Source of the DNA: a bacterium
GTDB lineage: Bacteria > Sumerlaeota > Sumerlaeia > SLMS01 > JAHLLQ01
Direction: 5' to 3'
Length of the DNA stretch: 64,000 nt
Assembly: GCA_020444065.1 (NCBI GenBank)
Contig: JAHLLQ010000002.1
Span: 62,001-126,000 of the forward strand
Positions 36,552 to 45,463 of this stretch are shown piece after piece. Every line of letters begins with the position of its first letter. Positions within the stretch are counted from its first letter, which is position 1. A model generated the notes under the pieces. The model was not told the origin of the DNA, did no database searches, and saw only the letters and a list, made by a program, of their open reading frames with translations. Made by a program: the position numbers and the translations under genes.

Positions 36552-38081
36552 ATGATCACCCCAAGTTTCGAAGAGTTTTGCCGGCGCGCAGAGCGCGGCA
36601 ATCTGGTCCCCATTTCGCGCGAGATTCTCGCCGATCTCGAAACGCCCGTCTCCGTTTTCCGGAAGCTCAACAGCAGCCATTTTGCCTTCCTGCTTGAGTC
36701 CGTCGAGAACGGCGATCAACTCGGACGCTACTCGTTCCTTGGCGCCGATCCGTTTCTGATTTTTAAAGCCCGCGGCCATGAGCAGGAAGTCATCTTCCAG
36801 AACGAAGAGCGCGACTTCCGCACAGAAGATTCGCCCCTCAAGACGCTGCGGCACCTGATGAATCATTACGTCCCCGTTCCGGACCCGGACCTGCCCCCCT
36901 TCACCGGTGGCGCCGTGGGTTTCATGTCCTATGACGTGGTTCGCTACTTCGAGGAAATCCCCGACGAGAATCCGGACGACCTGAATCTGCCGGACTGCCT
37001 GTTCATGGTGGCGGATTCGCTCGTCGCATTCGATCACGTGAAGCGTCGCATGATCCTGATCGTGAATGCGCACGTTGAGGATGATCTTCAGCGTTCCTAC
37101 GATCGCGCCGTGTACAAGTTGGACAAACTGCACGAGCGCGTTGTCGCGCCGTCCGTTCCTCCGACGCCGACTGCGTCCGACGATCCGCGCGAACTCGTGA
37201 CGAAGTCGACATACTCGAAGGAGGCCTTCGAGAAGGCGGTCGAAAGCGCGAAGGAATACATCAAGGCCGGCGACATCTTCCAGGTCGTTCTCAGCCAGCG
37301 TCTGCAGACAGAGATCGATTGCGAGCCGTTCGATGTTTACCGCGCACTGCGAGCCGTCAATCCATCGCCCTACATGTTCTATCTCAGTTGCGGCGACTTG
37401 AAGCTCGCCGGTTCTTCCCCCGAGATTCTCGTTCGTTGCGGGGAAAAACGCGTCAACGTCCGGCCGATTGCGGGTACCCGCAAGCGTGGCGCGACGATCG
37501 AGGAAGACAAGGCGCTCGAGAAGGATCTGCTTGCCGACGAGAAAGAACTGGCCGAGCACGTCATGCTCGTGGATCTCGGCCGCAACGATGTCGGTCGCGT
37601 GTCGAAGTACGGCAGCGTCCATGTTACCGACTTCAAGATCATCGAACGCTACAGCCACGTCATGCACATCGTCTCGAATGTGGAAGGCGAACTGCAGGAC
37701 GGCAAGGATGCGTTCGATGTGCTGGCAGCATGTTTCCCGGCCGGCACTGTGAGCGGCGCGCCCAAGATACGTGCGATGGAAATCATCGATGAACTCGAGC
37801 CCGTCCGACGCGGTCCGTATGCCGGCGCCGTCGTGTACTTCGGCTTCAACGGCACGATGGATTCCTGCATCACGATCCGCACGGCCGTGATCAAAGGCCA
37901 GACCGTCTACGTCCAAGCCGGTGCCGGTCTTGTGGCCGACAGCGTCCCCGCGACGGAGTACGAGGAAACGCTGAACAAGGCCCGCGGTCTGCTGAGTGCG
38001 CTCGAGATGGCGAACCAGGGCCTCGACCAGGCGCCGCGTCCCGCCGCCGGCGAAGAAGTGGGCGCCCAGGAGCTTTCATGA
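36552..38081 (+). CDS. trpE: Anthranilate synthase component I
   Basis: Converts chorismate to anthranilate with the glutamine amidotransferase TrpG, first step of tryptophan synthesis. 509 residues. The N-terminal domain carries the feedback site LLESVENGDQLGRYSFLG (LLES motif typical of Trp-inhibited enzymes). The chorismate-binding domain has FQVVLSQR, NPSPYMFYL, SSPEILVR, RPIAGTRKRG, ELAEHVMLVDLGRNDVGRV, PAGTVSGAPKIRAMEIIDELEP and RRGPYAGAVVYFG. No trpG or trpD is adjacent. It overlaps the dehydrogenase gene by four bases (ATGA). Confidence 0.96.
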   Translation: MITPSFEEFCRRAERGNLVPISREILADLETPVSVFRKLNSSHFAFLLESVENGDQLGRYSFLGADPFLIFKARGHEQEVIFQNEERDFRTEDSPLKTLRHLMNHYVPVPDPDLPPFTGGAVGFMSYDVVRYFEEIPDENPDDLNLPDCLFMVADSLVAFDHVKRRMILIVNAHVEDDLQRSYDRAVYKLDKLHERVVAPSVPPTPTASDDPRELVTKSTYSKEAFEKAVESAKEYIKAGDIFQVVLSQRLQTEIDCEPFDVYRALRAVNPSPYMFYLSCGDLKLAGSSPEILVRCGEKRVNVRPIAGTRKRGATIEEDKALEKDLLADEKELAEHVMLVDLGRNDVGRVSKYGSVHVTDFKIIERYSHVMHIVSNVEGELQDGKDAFDVLAACFPAGTVSGAPKIRAMEIIDELEPVRRGPYAGAVVYFGFNGTMDSCITIRTAVIKGQTVYVQAGAGLVADSVPATEYEETLNKARGLLSALEMANQGLDQAPRPAAGEEVGAQELS

Positions 38082-39055
38082 AAGTCCTTGTCACACGCCC
38101 CATTCCGGAAATCGGCGTCACGCGGCTGCGCGATGCCGGCCACGAAGTCATTGTGCGCGAAGAGGATTCGCCGATTCCGCGCGAGGAACTACTGCGCCTG
38201 CTCGATGGCTGCGAAGCGGCCGTCACAATGTTGACGGAACGCATCGACGAGGATCTCCTCGCGCAGCACGAACAACTGCGTGTCGTTGCGAACTTCGCCG
38301 TCGGATTTGACAACATCGACGTTCCAGCAGCAACAAAGCACAATGTCGCCGTTACGAACACGCCGGATGTGCTGACCGACGCGACGGCTGACCTCGCGTG
38401 GGCTCTGATGCTCGCGGCCGCACGGCGCGTCGTTGAAGGCGACGCCTACGTTCGTTCCGGCGAATGGACCGGTTGGGGGCCGTTGCAGATGCGCGGATTT
38501 CATATCACGGGCAAGACGCTCGGCATTGTCGGCCCCGGACGCATCGGCGGCGCAATGGGCAAGCGCGCCGGGGGCTTTGGTATGAAGGTCCTCTACGCTG
38601 GCAACGCGCGTCGTCCCGAATTCGAAAGTCAAACCGGCGGCGAGATGGTTTCGCTCGAAGAGCTCCTGGCCAAGTCGGACTTCGTGTCGCTGCACTGTCC
38701 GTTGACGCCGAAGACACGCCACCTGCTTGGGGCGGAGCAATTCAAACTGATGAAGTCTACCGCTGTCCTCGTGAATACAGCGCGCGGCGCAGTCATCGAC
38801 GAGAACGCGCTGGTCGACGCACTTCGCTCAGGAGAGATCGGCGCGGCCGGCCTTGATGTGTTCGAGCAGGAACCGAAGATTCATTCCGGCCTCTTCGAAC
38901 TAAAGAATGTCGTGATGCTTCCGCATCTCGGCAGCGCCACGCATCAGACCCGCGACGTTATGGCGGAGCTTTGTGCCGAGAACATCCTCGCAATCGATCG
39001 CGGCGACTGGCCAAAGACGATCCTGAATCCGGATGTTCTCGAAACGCAGATTTAA
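38078..39055 (+). CDS. D-isomer-specific 2-hydroxyacid dehydrogenase (glyoxylate/hydroxypyruvate reductase-like)
   Basis: 325 residues, NAD(P)-dependent. The substrate domain shows VVANFAVGFDNIDVPAA. The nucleotide domain has GKTLGIVGPGRIGGAMGKRA. Catalytic residues are Arg in VNTARGAVID, Glu in FEQEP and His in MLPHLGSAT. The pattern resembles GyaR/GhrB glyoxylate or hydroxypyruvate reductases more than PGDH, since no ACT domain follows. Start overlaps the trpE stop, so it is made from the same transcript. Its link to aromatic synthesis is not obvious. Confidence 0.92.
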   Translation: MKVLVTRPIPEIGVTRLRDAGHEVIVREEDSPIPREELLRLLDGCEAAVTMLTERIDEDLLAQHEQLRVVANFAVGFDNIDVPAATKHNVAVTNTPDVLTDATADLAWALMLAAARRVVEGDAYVRSGEWTGWGPLQMRGFHITGKTLGIVGPGRIGGAMGKRAGGFGMKVLYAGNARRPEFESQTGGEMVSLEELLAKSDFVSLHCPLTPKTRHLLGAEQFKLMKSTAVLVNTARGAVIDENALVDALRSGEIGAAGLDVFEQEPKIHSGLFELKNVVMLPHLGSATHQTRDVMAELCAENILAIDRGDWPKTILNPDVLETQI

Positions 39056-39066
39056 AGAGGGACGCA

Positions 39067-39807
39067 GTGAGCGCCTACGAGAATCTGGCCCGCTATTACT
39101 CCGACATCTTTCCCCTGTCGGAAAAGCTCTGTAACTTTCTCAATCCCCTTGTTGAGCAATGTCAGGACACCAACAAGGCGTGGCTCGACGTGGGAGCTGG
39201 AACGGGAAACCTGATCGTCTGGTTGGAGGAGAATCACGTCGAGGCTCATGGGCTCGAACCAGATCCCGACTTCGTCGCTGAGGCACAGCGCCGCCTCAAT
39301 GGCTCTCCAGAACGCATCGTGCGGGGAGCTTTACAAGACCTTGGTAACTTCTACGGAAGTGGGCAGTTTGGCGCCATCACTTGTCTCGGCAATGTACTTG
39401 CCCATGTGGATTCTCTGGATGAAGTTCGGGCTTTCTTCAGCCATACGGCATCCCTCCTAGCCTCGGGGGGCGCAGCCATCGTGCAGGTCGTGAACTTCGA
39501 TCGAGTGCTGGCTCGAAGGACCTGGGAGTTCCCCGTTCTCAAACGGAATGCTGCCGACGGCACCCCGATCGACTTCCAACGAGCCTACACGCCCCAGGGC
39601 GAGCACCTTCTCTTCACAACTGCCTTGCATGCCGGCGGTGTGGAATACCAAAACGAAGTCAGGCTTCTCCCACTCCATCGCGCGGACTTGATGGATATCG
39701 CGAAGACATGCTTTGATCGCGTCGACCTGTTTGGCGACTACGGCTCCCCGTGGAGTCTCGACGCGCCGGCCACAATCCTCTACGTCACAGTGGAGCCGGA
39801 ATCATGA
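39067..39807 (+). CDS. Class I SAM-dependent methyltransferase
   Basis: 246 residues. Motif I is AWLDVGAGTGNLIVWL near residue 38, followed by GLEPDPDFVAEAQRR and FGAITCLGNVLAHVDSLDEVRAFF, then LLASGGAAIVQVVNFDRV, the methyltransf_25/11-type pattern. The GTG at 39067 has GAGGGA upstream; no ATG fits. The stop overlaps the WaaP-like kinase by four bases, so the two may act on the same molecule, perhaps a lipid or surface glycan (inference). Substrate unknown. Confidence 0.88.
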   Translation: MSAYENLARYYSDIFPLSEKLCNFLNPLVEQCQDTNKAWLDVGAGTGNLIVWLEENHVEAHGLEPDPDFVAEAQRRLNGSPERIVRGALQDLGNFYGSGQFGAITCLGNVLAHVDSLDEVRAFFSHTASLLASGGAAIVQVVNFDRVLARRTWEFPVLKRNAADGTPIDFQRAYTPQGEHLLFTTALHAGGVEYQNEVRLLPLHRADLMDIAKTCFDRVDLFGDYGSPWSLDAPATILYVTVEPES

Positions 39808-40574
39808 CCGCCAAGATGTCCCCCAAGCCCTGGCAACGCGAAGCCCTCCGCGGTCTCGTTTTGCCCGGCTACGAGGATCTCGACCCCGCCGGGTTGCCTT
39901 GGGAAGACGCTGCTGCAAAGCGGCCCCTGGAAGGCGAACACAGTGTCGCGAAACGTTCCCGCTCCCGACTTGTCATCCGCATCGAGCATGAGGGCGAGAC
40001 GCTTTACGTCAAGCGCGCCCTTGCCCGGACACTTCCCCGTGTTGTTTCCGCTTTCCTTCTCGGCCCGAAGACCTTTCGCGAGTGGCGTACGGCGCACGAG
40101 TGGCTGGATCAGGGCCTTCGCGTGCCGGAGCCCGTCCTTGTTGCATCGCAGGGAAAGCGTCTCTCGTACTTGGTAACTCGCGGGCTGCCGGAGTCCTGGA
40201 CCCCACTCAACGAATGGCTGAAAACGAACGGCCTCGACCTCGAAATGCTAAAGGACGTTGGACGACTGGCGCGCGCGCTGCACGATCGGCCTGCCTATCA
40301 CGCCGATTATCGCACGGACCACATCTACCGCACCGACGCGCCTGCAGATGCTCCCCTTTTCGAGCGCTTCGCATTCATCGATCTCGATGGCGCGTTTATC
40401 GGCAAGCCGGTGAGCACAGAACAGCGCCGTCAGGCACTCGTGCAGTTTCTTGTTTCCCTCAAACGTCGCGACGCTTCCGTCGAGCACGCCGCCGCGCTCG
40501 TCGCTGGATATGAAGAGGCGTCGCCCATTGGTCTCGACCCGGCTGCCCTCTTCAAACTCGCCGCTTCCACTTAA
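39804..40574 (+). CDS. Lipopolysaccharide kinase-like (WaaP/InaA-type) protein
   Basis: 256 residues of a small protein-kinase-like fold. An ATP-site Lys appears in ETLYVKRALA near residue 75, a helix with Glu in TFREWRTAHEWLDQGLRVPEPV, a catalytic-loop-like HADYRTDHIYR near 170, and a metal-binding FIDLDGAF near 195 in place of DFG. WaaP and InaA relatives use HxD-xxxxN; here the Asn position is His (TDHIY). It may phosphorylate a lipid A/core or similar sugar. The ATG overlaps the methyltransferase stop. It ends the hisI-trpE-dehydrogenase-methyltransferase-kinase series. Confidence 0.75.
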   Translation: MTAKMSPKPWQREALRGLVLPGYEDLDPAGLPWEDAAAKRPLEGEHSVAKRSRSRLVIRIEHEGETLYVKRALARTLPRVVSAFLLGPKTFREWRTAHEWLDQGLRVPEPVLVASQGKRLSYLVTRGLPESWTPLNEWLKTNGLDLEMLKDVGRLARALHDRPAYHADYRTDHIYRTDAPADAPLFERFAFIDLDGAFIGKPVSTEQRRQALVQFLVSLKRRDASVEHAAALVAGYEEASPIGLDPAALFKLAAST

Positions 40575-40591
40575 TCGGTTTACTCGCGGAA

Positions 40592-40629
40592 GTTTCTCAC
40601 TCCCACGGTCCAAAAACCGTGTGTGAAAC
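40592..40629. repeat. Imperfect inverted repeat in the leader of the cupredoxin-like gene
   Basis: CACGGT (40604-40609) and ACCGTG (40616-40621) form a perfect six-pair stem with loop CCAAAA. Outer arms GTTTCTCAC and GTGAAAC extend it with a bulge. There is no T-run behind it. It lies between the kinase gene end and a strongly ribosome-bound start at 40724, so it could be a weak terminator or a regulatory site. Confidence 0.5.
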
Positions 40630-40723
40630 TCGTCAAGTCAATGAAAGCACTTTTCGCGGTCCCCGAGGTGTGCTACGTTATCAATGTTTTTGAGGCGAGA
40701 AACACTCTCCTCGGGAGGAGACA

Positions 40724-41134
40724 ATGACTACATCGTACGAAGACCTTCCTGCTGTTTCGGAAGAGTCCACCAAGCTCAACCTGAACCTCAGCTTGAGTGA
40801 AGACGGCCCGGATACACTGCGAATTCCAGCAGGTGAGCGGGTCACCCTTTCCCTTTTCAATACATCGGACGAAACACTGGAGATGGCCGCCGGTCACAAC
40901 GCTTTCGCCGATGCCAGCGACTTCGAAGACGCTCTCTTTGAAGCTCCCAACATGCAAACGACAGCCATCGGCATGACAGCGGGCACACGCCGCGCAAAGG
41001 TCAAACTTGAACCCGGCCAGCAAGGCACGATGCAGTTCACGCTGCCGTTCGAGAAGCGCGGCCGTTGGCAGATGGTCATCTTCCGTCCTGGCCGCTTCAG
41101 TGCCGGCCGGCACGTGAATGTGATTGTCGACTAA
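40724..41134 (+). CDS. Cupredoxin-like fold protein without obvious copper ligands or signal peptide
   Basis: 136 residues. Beta-strand pattern of a plastocyanin-type domain: LRIPAGERVTLSLFNTSDETLEMAAGHN, RAKVKLEPGQQGTMQFTLPFEKRGRWQMVIFRPG, then RHVNVIVD. In copper proteins a Cys sits in the last loop; here it is absent, and only scattered His and Met remain. No signal peptide or lipobox is seen, so it should be cytoplasmic, which is odd for the fold. The Shine-Dalgarno GGGAGGAG is excellent and suggests high expression. Convergent with the gene at 41144. Function unknown. Confidence 0.7.
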   Translation: MTTSYEDLPAVSEESTKLNLNLSLSEDGPDTLRIPAGERVTLSLFNTSDETLEMAAGHNAFADASDFEDALFEAPNMQTTAIGMTAGTRRAKVKLEPGQQGTMQFTLPFEKRGRWQMVIFRPGRFSAGRHVNVIVD

Positions 41135-41143
41135 GTTCGACTG

Positions 41144-43012
41144 TCAGTCGCTGATGTAATCCGCCGCCCAGGTTCGCGCCTGACGATTGCCCAGGATGTG
41201 AACCTGGCGCAGGCGCTTGAGCGTCTTGCGTGAGAACGACGCGAGCGGCAGATAGATTATGCCCACATTGTATTGTCGGGCATATTCGACAAGATCGCGA
41301 TCCGGCGGCGTTGGTGCAACCCATGCCACGTACTTCTCCTCGCACAGCAGAATTGCTGAAGCGAGTAGCAGCCGTGCGCTCGTCCGCCACTGATATAGCT
41401 CCTGCACCGTCCAAACATCCGGGATTCCCCTCGCAGGGAACACCGAGAGGATTCCGTGGTACTCCGTGCGGGCGATCATGGGGCCAACCATCTCTTTGCC
41501 CAACGGCGCGCAATAGACCGAGATGTCCGATTCGTTCTGATTTTCGGCATAGAGCGTTGTGCGCCAAAGCTGTTCAGTCAGCAGGCAATCTTTCCAGACC
41601 AGAACAACCGGGCCGACATTGCCCGGCGGAACGCGTTCGCGTCGAACGTATAGCCGACCGCGATGCCAGTTGCGCATCGTCTCGCGAAAGTCCAGGCCGT
41701 CCAACATCGACGACGTGAACTCCTCGACGGTCGTGTGATCTTCCGAGATCGACTGCAGAGCACGCTTTCGCAGGAAGTCGAAGAAGTTCTCGATCCGCTC
41801 ATCTTCCGGTGGCCACGAGCAAATCCCCAGGCCGAAGAAATACTGCGACGCGAAATCCTGTTGCCACTGCAGACGATCTCTCTGCGAGTGCCGGCGTCGC
41901 TTAAAGTTGAACTCCACCGTGTGCAACTCGGGCCGCGGATAGGCCGGCTCCGCGCGATCGAGTCCCTCGCCGACATCGACGTACAGATCCAGGCTGCGAT
42001 GGCGACTCGGGTCTTCGGAGGGATCGCGTTCCTGATCCTCCTGGTTGGGCGGATAGGACGCAGCAATCTCCAACGCAATCGCGCCAAAGTCATCGTCCAC
42101 GCATCCCTTCGACGCGATGACCAGTTCATAGATTCCCGGCACGAGACGTCCTCGCACCAGCGACAGATTTCGTCCGAACTGGTAGAGCGCCCGCCACTCC
42201 GTCAGGTTCACCTCTTCGTCAAACTCGTCGCGATATTGCGCGGAGGCCTTGTTCAGGATTTCAGAAAGTGCCGGCAGGACTTCAAACTGCTCATCGCCGC
42301 TTGCCTGTTGACGGAAGTTCTCGTATAGGTACGTCAGGTACGGCATCTCGCCCAGCAGCAGCGGCAAAAGGCGCTCGCCCATCGGCAGCAGACGAACCAA
42401 TTCACGTTCCGCATCGATGTCCGGCAGGTTCGCTGCCTTCTTTCGATCGGCCAGCAAACGCCTGAACGCCGCCGTGTGCTGGACATCCGCAACCACGAGC
42501 GTGCGCGTCTCACCGGCCAGCCGAGCGATCCGTCCTGCCATGATCTTCTGCCGGGTTGTTTCGGCAACATCCGGCATCGCTTTCATCCATTGCTCGGCGA
42601 ACGCCGCCGCCCCGATGCGCTCCAGAGCCAGCGGATCCGGATGCGAGCGATACGTTTCGCCGCGACCTGCATCCAGCGTGTCCACCAGTTCCACGCGAAT
42701 GCCGTTTTCCAGCGCGAGCCGCGCCGCTTCGATCCGCGCATCGCAGGGATCCATGGCCAGCACCAGAGGCGAGCGCCCCTTCGGCTCCTTGAACGCAATC
42801 ATCCCGACCCGCGGCAACTCCTCAAGGCCCTGGAGGAATGCCGCTCGTACAGCCCGCGGCACCTCGATTGCCACGCACTGCGGCTGAAATGCGAACAGCG
42901 CCCGCCGCGCCTCATTCGCACCACTGAGCGAATGCAGCAGCGTCGGCGCCATCGCCACATCCGGCGACAGCTCCATGTACGGCAGCGTTGGCAGGTCGAC
43001 TCGCTCGCTCAT
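41144..43012 (-). CDS. Large soluble protein of unknown function, TraB/ChaN-like at the N terminus
   Basis: 622 residues with no signal peptide or membrane helix. The first 80 residues (LLHSLSGANEARRALFAFQPQCVAIEVPRAVRAAFLQGL) recall the start of TraB/PrgY and related proteins, where a GTxH line is followed by a DVVAVEL strand; the match is loose. The middle (about 190-330) is helical and charged; FDEEVNLTEWRALYQFGRNLSLVRGRLVPGIYELVIASKG follows. The C-terminal third includes a run from VRRERVPPGNVGPVVLVWKD to WTVQELYQWRTSARLLLASAILLCEEKYVAWVAPTP. I cannot assign a function. An in-frame GTG at 43018 is an alternative start. Convergent with the cupredoxin-like gene; purU lies upstream-to-downstream on the same strand at 43105. 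Confidence 0.8.
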   Translation of the reverse strand: MSERVDLPTLPYMELSPDVAMAPTLLHSLSGANEARRALFAFQPQCVAIEVPRAVRAAFLQGLEELPRVGMIAFKEPKGRSPLVLAMDPCDARIEAARLALENGIRVELVDTLDAGRGETYRSHPDPLALERIGAAAFAEQWMKAMPDVAETTRQKIMAGRIARLAGETRTLVVADVQHTAAFRRLLADRKKAANLPDIDAERELVRLLPMGERLLPLLLGEMPYLTYLYENFRQQASGDEQFEVLPALSEILNKASAQYRDEFDEEVNLTEWRALYQFGRNLSLVRGRLVPGIYELVIASKGCVDDDFGAIALEIAASYPPNQEDQERDPSEDPSRHRSLDLYVDVGEGLDRAEPAYPRPELHTVEFNFKRRRHSQRDRLQWQQDFASQYFFGLGICSWPPEDERIENFFDFLRKRALQSISEDHTTVEEFTSSMLDGLDFRETMRNWHRGRLYVRRERVPPGNVGPVVLVWKDCLLTEQLWRTTLYAENQNESDISVYCAPLGKEMVGPMIARTEYHGILSVFPARGIPDVWTVQELYQWRTSARLLLASAILLCEEKYVAWVAPTPPDRDLVEYARQYNVGIIYLPLASFSRKTLKRLRQVHILGNRQARTWAADYISD

Positions 43013-43104
43013 AACCACATTCTACACACGCCGGAGCGCCCCAAGACAAGTGCCGTTAAGGCATCCTGGTAACATGCGCCCCACACCGGTTGGAGGGGGG
43101 ACTC

Positions 43105-43998
43105 TCAGAACGAGTGGAACTTCTTGAAGAAGTCGTACCCTGGTTTGAAGACAACCTTGTTGTCCTTCACCATCAGTTCGCCGTTCACGAAGAGTTGCAC
43201 CGCTTTCGAGAGCACTTTCGCCTCCAGCGTCTGGCCGCGATCTTTCACGTCATCCAGCGTGTCGTTGCCGTAATCGATGTGGAAAACGTCCTGGAGGATG
43301 ATCGGCCCCTCATCCAAATCTTCCGTCACGAAGTGCGCCGTGCAACCCGCCACGCGGCGTCCGGTGTCGAAGGCCTGTTTGTACGCATTCGCTCCGGGAT
43401 GGTAGGGGAGGAGCGAGGGGTGGATGTTAATGATGCGGCTCGGGAAGGCCTGAACAAACTCCGGTGTCAGAATTTGCATGTATCGCGCAAGAACGATGAG
43501 GTCGGGCTTCAGAGCCTGCAACTCCGCCAGCATCTCCTTGTCGCGTGCGGCCCGGTCCTTTTCATCGAAGACCCGGAACGGCAGGCCACGCTTCTCGACC
43601 ATCGGCTCCAGGTCTGGCCGATTGGACCAGACGGCAGAAATCTCCGCCTCGATCGCGCCCGACTCCGCATCGTCCAGCAACGTCTTTAGGCAATGCGGTT
43701 CCTTTGTGCAGAGAATCACGATGCGCCGTTCGCGCCGGCGCCCCAGCAGACGGACCTCGATCTCCATGTTGATCTTCTGACCCAGATCGCCCAGGCCGTT
43801 GATCAACTGGTCCAGCGGCAACTCCAGGTCGGACAAGTCCACCAGCATGTTCATGAAGAACATGCCCTGCAGAACCTTCTGCTCGATGTCCTCGATATTG
43901 ACGTCGCGCTCGGCCAGGAACGTCGACACGCGTGCCACCACGCCCTTCTGGTCCTGGCCGACGACGGAAACGATGGCGAGTATCTGTTTGTCCGGCAC
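43105..43998 (-). CDS. purU: Formyltetrahydrofolate deformylase
   Basis: Hydrolyses 10-formyl-THF to formate and THF, balancing one-carbon pools and feeding PurT. 297 residues: an N-terminal ACT domain (AIVSVVGQDQKGVVARVSTFLAERDVNIEDIEQ) and a formyltransferase-like domain. Catalytic features are VLARYMQILTPEF, INIHPSLLPYHPGANAY and AHFVTEDLDEGPII (Asp), matching PurU rather than PurN because of the ACT domain. The ATG at 43998 begins MPDKQ. It lies 92 bp from the start of the unknown gene at 43012 on the same strand and could be its operon leader. Confidence 0.95.
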   Translation of the reverse strand: MPDKQILAIVSVVGQDQKGVVARVSTFLAERDVNIEDIEQKVLQGMFFMNMLVDLSDLELPLDQLINGLGDLGQKINMEIEVRLLGRRRERRIVILCTKEPHCLKTLLDDAESGAIEAEISAVWSNRPDLEPMVEKRGLPFRVFDEKDRAARDKEMLAELQALKPDLIVLARYMQILTPEFVQAFPSRIINIHPSLLPYHPGANAYKQAFDTGRRVAGCTAHFVTEDLDEGPIILQDVFHIDYGNDTLDDVKDRGQTLEAKVLSKAVQLFVNGELMVKDNKVVFKPGYDFFKKFHSF

Positions 43999-44102
43999 AA
44001 CTGGCTCCTCGATCGAGTCTGAGTCCCCATCCCCAGGGGAACGCTCATTGCGCCAGATACTCGCAGCCTAACTCCAGCAAAAAGAATCGAATGACAGAAT
44101 TG

Positions 44103-44726
44103 CTACTCGGAGAAGCGCTGTTCCTTCCACGGATCGCCGTAGTTGTGATAGCCGTGTCGCTCCCAGAATCCCGGCTGATCCTCGCGCATAAACTCGATGC
44201 CATTCAGCCACTTCGCGCTCTTCCAGAAGTAGAGCTTTGGCAGAACCAGCCGCACGGGTCCGCCGTGCTCGCGGTCCAGGGGTCGGCCCTCGTAAGTATG
44301 GGCCAGCAGCACCTCGTCCTCCAGGAAATCCGCCAGCGGGACGTTCGTTGTGTACCCGCCATAGCTGTGCTGCATCACGTGGGCGGCGCCCTCAGCCAAC
44401 CCGCCCGTCCGCTCCTCGATCGCCGCGAGGAAGTCCTTCACCCGCACGCCTGTCCACGTCGTATCGAGCTTCGACCACGTCGTCACGCAGTGGATATCGC
44501 GCGTCAGCGTCGTTTGGGGCATCGCCATCAACTCATCCCAACTCACGACCGTTTCTTCTTTGACCAGCCCGAACACGCGACAGGTCCACTCCTGCTGGGC
44601 GATCTCGGGCGTCGGTCCGTAGGTCAGAACCGGAAACCCCTTGGTCAGGTGCTGCCCGGCCGGCACGCGGTCCGCATTCGGATCCGGCTCTGTGCTGGCT
44701 TTCTTGAGCTTGTTGAATAGCGACAT
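44103..44726 (-). CDS. Sulfite oxidase-family molybdopterin oxidoreductase
   Basis: 207 residues of the oxidoreductase molybdopterin-binding domain (YedY/MsrP relatives). The Mo-coordinating Cys is in DIHCVTTWSKLDTTWTGVRV near residue 80. Other family marks are VKDFLAAI, HVMQHSYGGYTTNVPL, GGPVRLVLPKLYFWKSAKWLNGIEF and RHGYHNYGDPW. No Tat or Sec signal is present (MSLFNKLKK start), so it is cytoplasmic, unlike MsrP. No heme subunit gene is adjacent. Substrate unknown. It depends on Moco, consistent with moaC and modA elsewhere in the window. Divergent from the acetyltransferase gene. Confidence 0.9.
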   Translation of the reverse strand: MSLFNKLKKASTEPDPNADRVPAGQHLTKGFPVLTYGPTPEIAQQEWTCRVFGLVKEETVVSWDELMAMPQTTLTRDIHCVTTWSKLDTTWTGVRVKDFLAAIEERTGGLAEGAAHVMQHSYGGYTTNVPLADFLEDEVLLAHTYEGRPLDREHGGPVRLVLPKLYFWKSAKWLNGIEFMREDQPGFWERHGYHNYGDPWKEQRFSE

Positions 44727-44898
44727 GGTGGCTTTCTCGTGCGGTGGATTTGTCGGAGAAGGGAGCAAGACCCGGACCGGCGCAACGGTAAGCGCTCAAG
44801 CCCCTCCCATGACAGGAAAAACCCGCTCACCACCCAGCTTTTCCTTGTCCCAAAGGCCTCTCTCTGCGCCAGATAGAACGTTGAGGAAAGGACACATC

Positions 44899-45381
44899 AT
44901 GCAAATCCAGCGGCTGCGAAAAGGCGATGAGGAGCGCGTCCAGGCCATTGCCGAGGCCTTCAAGGAGACTCGCCTCGATCCCGAGAGTGCGTCCGAAATC
45001 CTAGATCGGAACGATACGATCCTACTCGTTGCTATTCAACGGAACGAAGTCCTCGGCTTCGCCCTGGGATTCGTTCTTCCGCGCATCGACCACGCCGGCC
45101 GCATGTTATTCCTTTACGAAATCACCGTGAAGCCCGGCTATCGTCGCCGCGGCATCGCTCGTAACCTCTTCGGCGAATTCCTTCGCATCGGAAACGACAG
45201 CGGCGTCGTGAAGATGTTCGTCGTCACCAACGAGAATAACTACCCAGCCATGAGCCTCTGCCGATCCATGGGCGGAAAGCGCAAGAGCGCCGATGACGTG
45301 ATCTACGAATTCTACTTCAACGACACGCCGATCGAAATCTCCGAATCCAGCGGACTCCACAGACGACTGAAAGGCCTCTAG
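44899..45381 (+). CDS. GNAT N-acetyltransferase, similar to the AAC(3)-I group
   Basis: 160 residues. The acetyl-CoA site is in ITVKPGYRRRGIARNLFGEFLR (RRxGIA, motif A), followed by VFVVTNENNYPAMSLCRSMGGKR (motif B). Motif order and the stretch VLGFALGFVLPRIDHAGRMLFLYEITV recall the aminoglycoside 3-N-acetyltransferase I group, where a similar FVLPKFE..SEIYIYDLAV segment occurs. The resemblance is a pattern only; the true substrate may be a small amine or protein N terminus. The ATG at 44899 follows GGAAAGGA. No resistance-type context surrounds it. Confidence 0.8.
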   Translation: MQIQRLRKGDEERVQAIAEAFKETRLDPESASEILDRNDTILLVAIQRNEVLGFALGFVLPRIDHAGRMLFLYEITVKPGYRRRGIARNLFGEFLRIGNDSGVVKMFVVTNENNYPAMSLCRSMGGKRKSADDVIYEFYFNDTPIEISESSGLHRRLKGL

Positions 45382-45463
45382 TCCCTCCCAACTTCCTTGC
45401 TCCTCTGTCCGGTATGTCGGTACGATCTTTCCGCCGCTGAATCTTCGCGGAAGGAAAGGTGTC

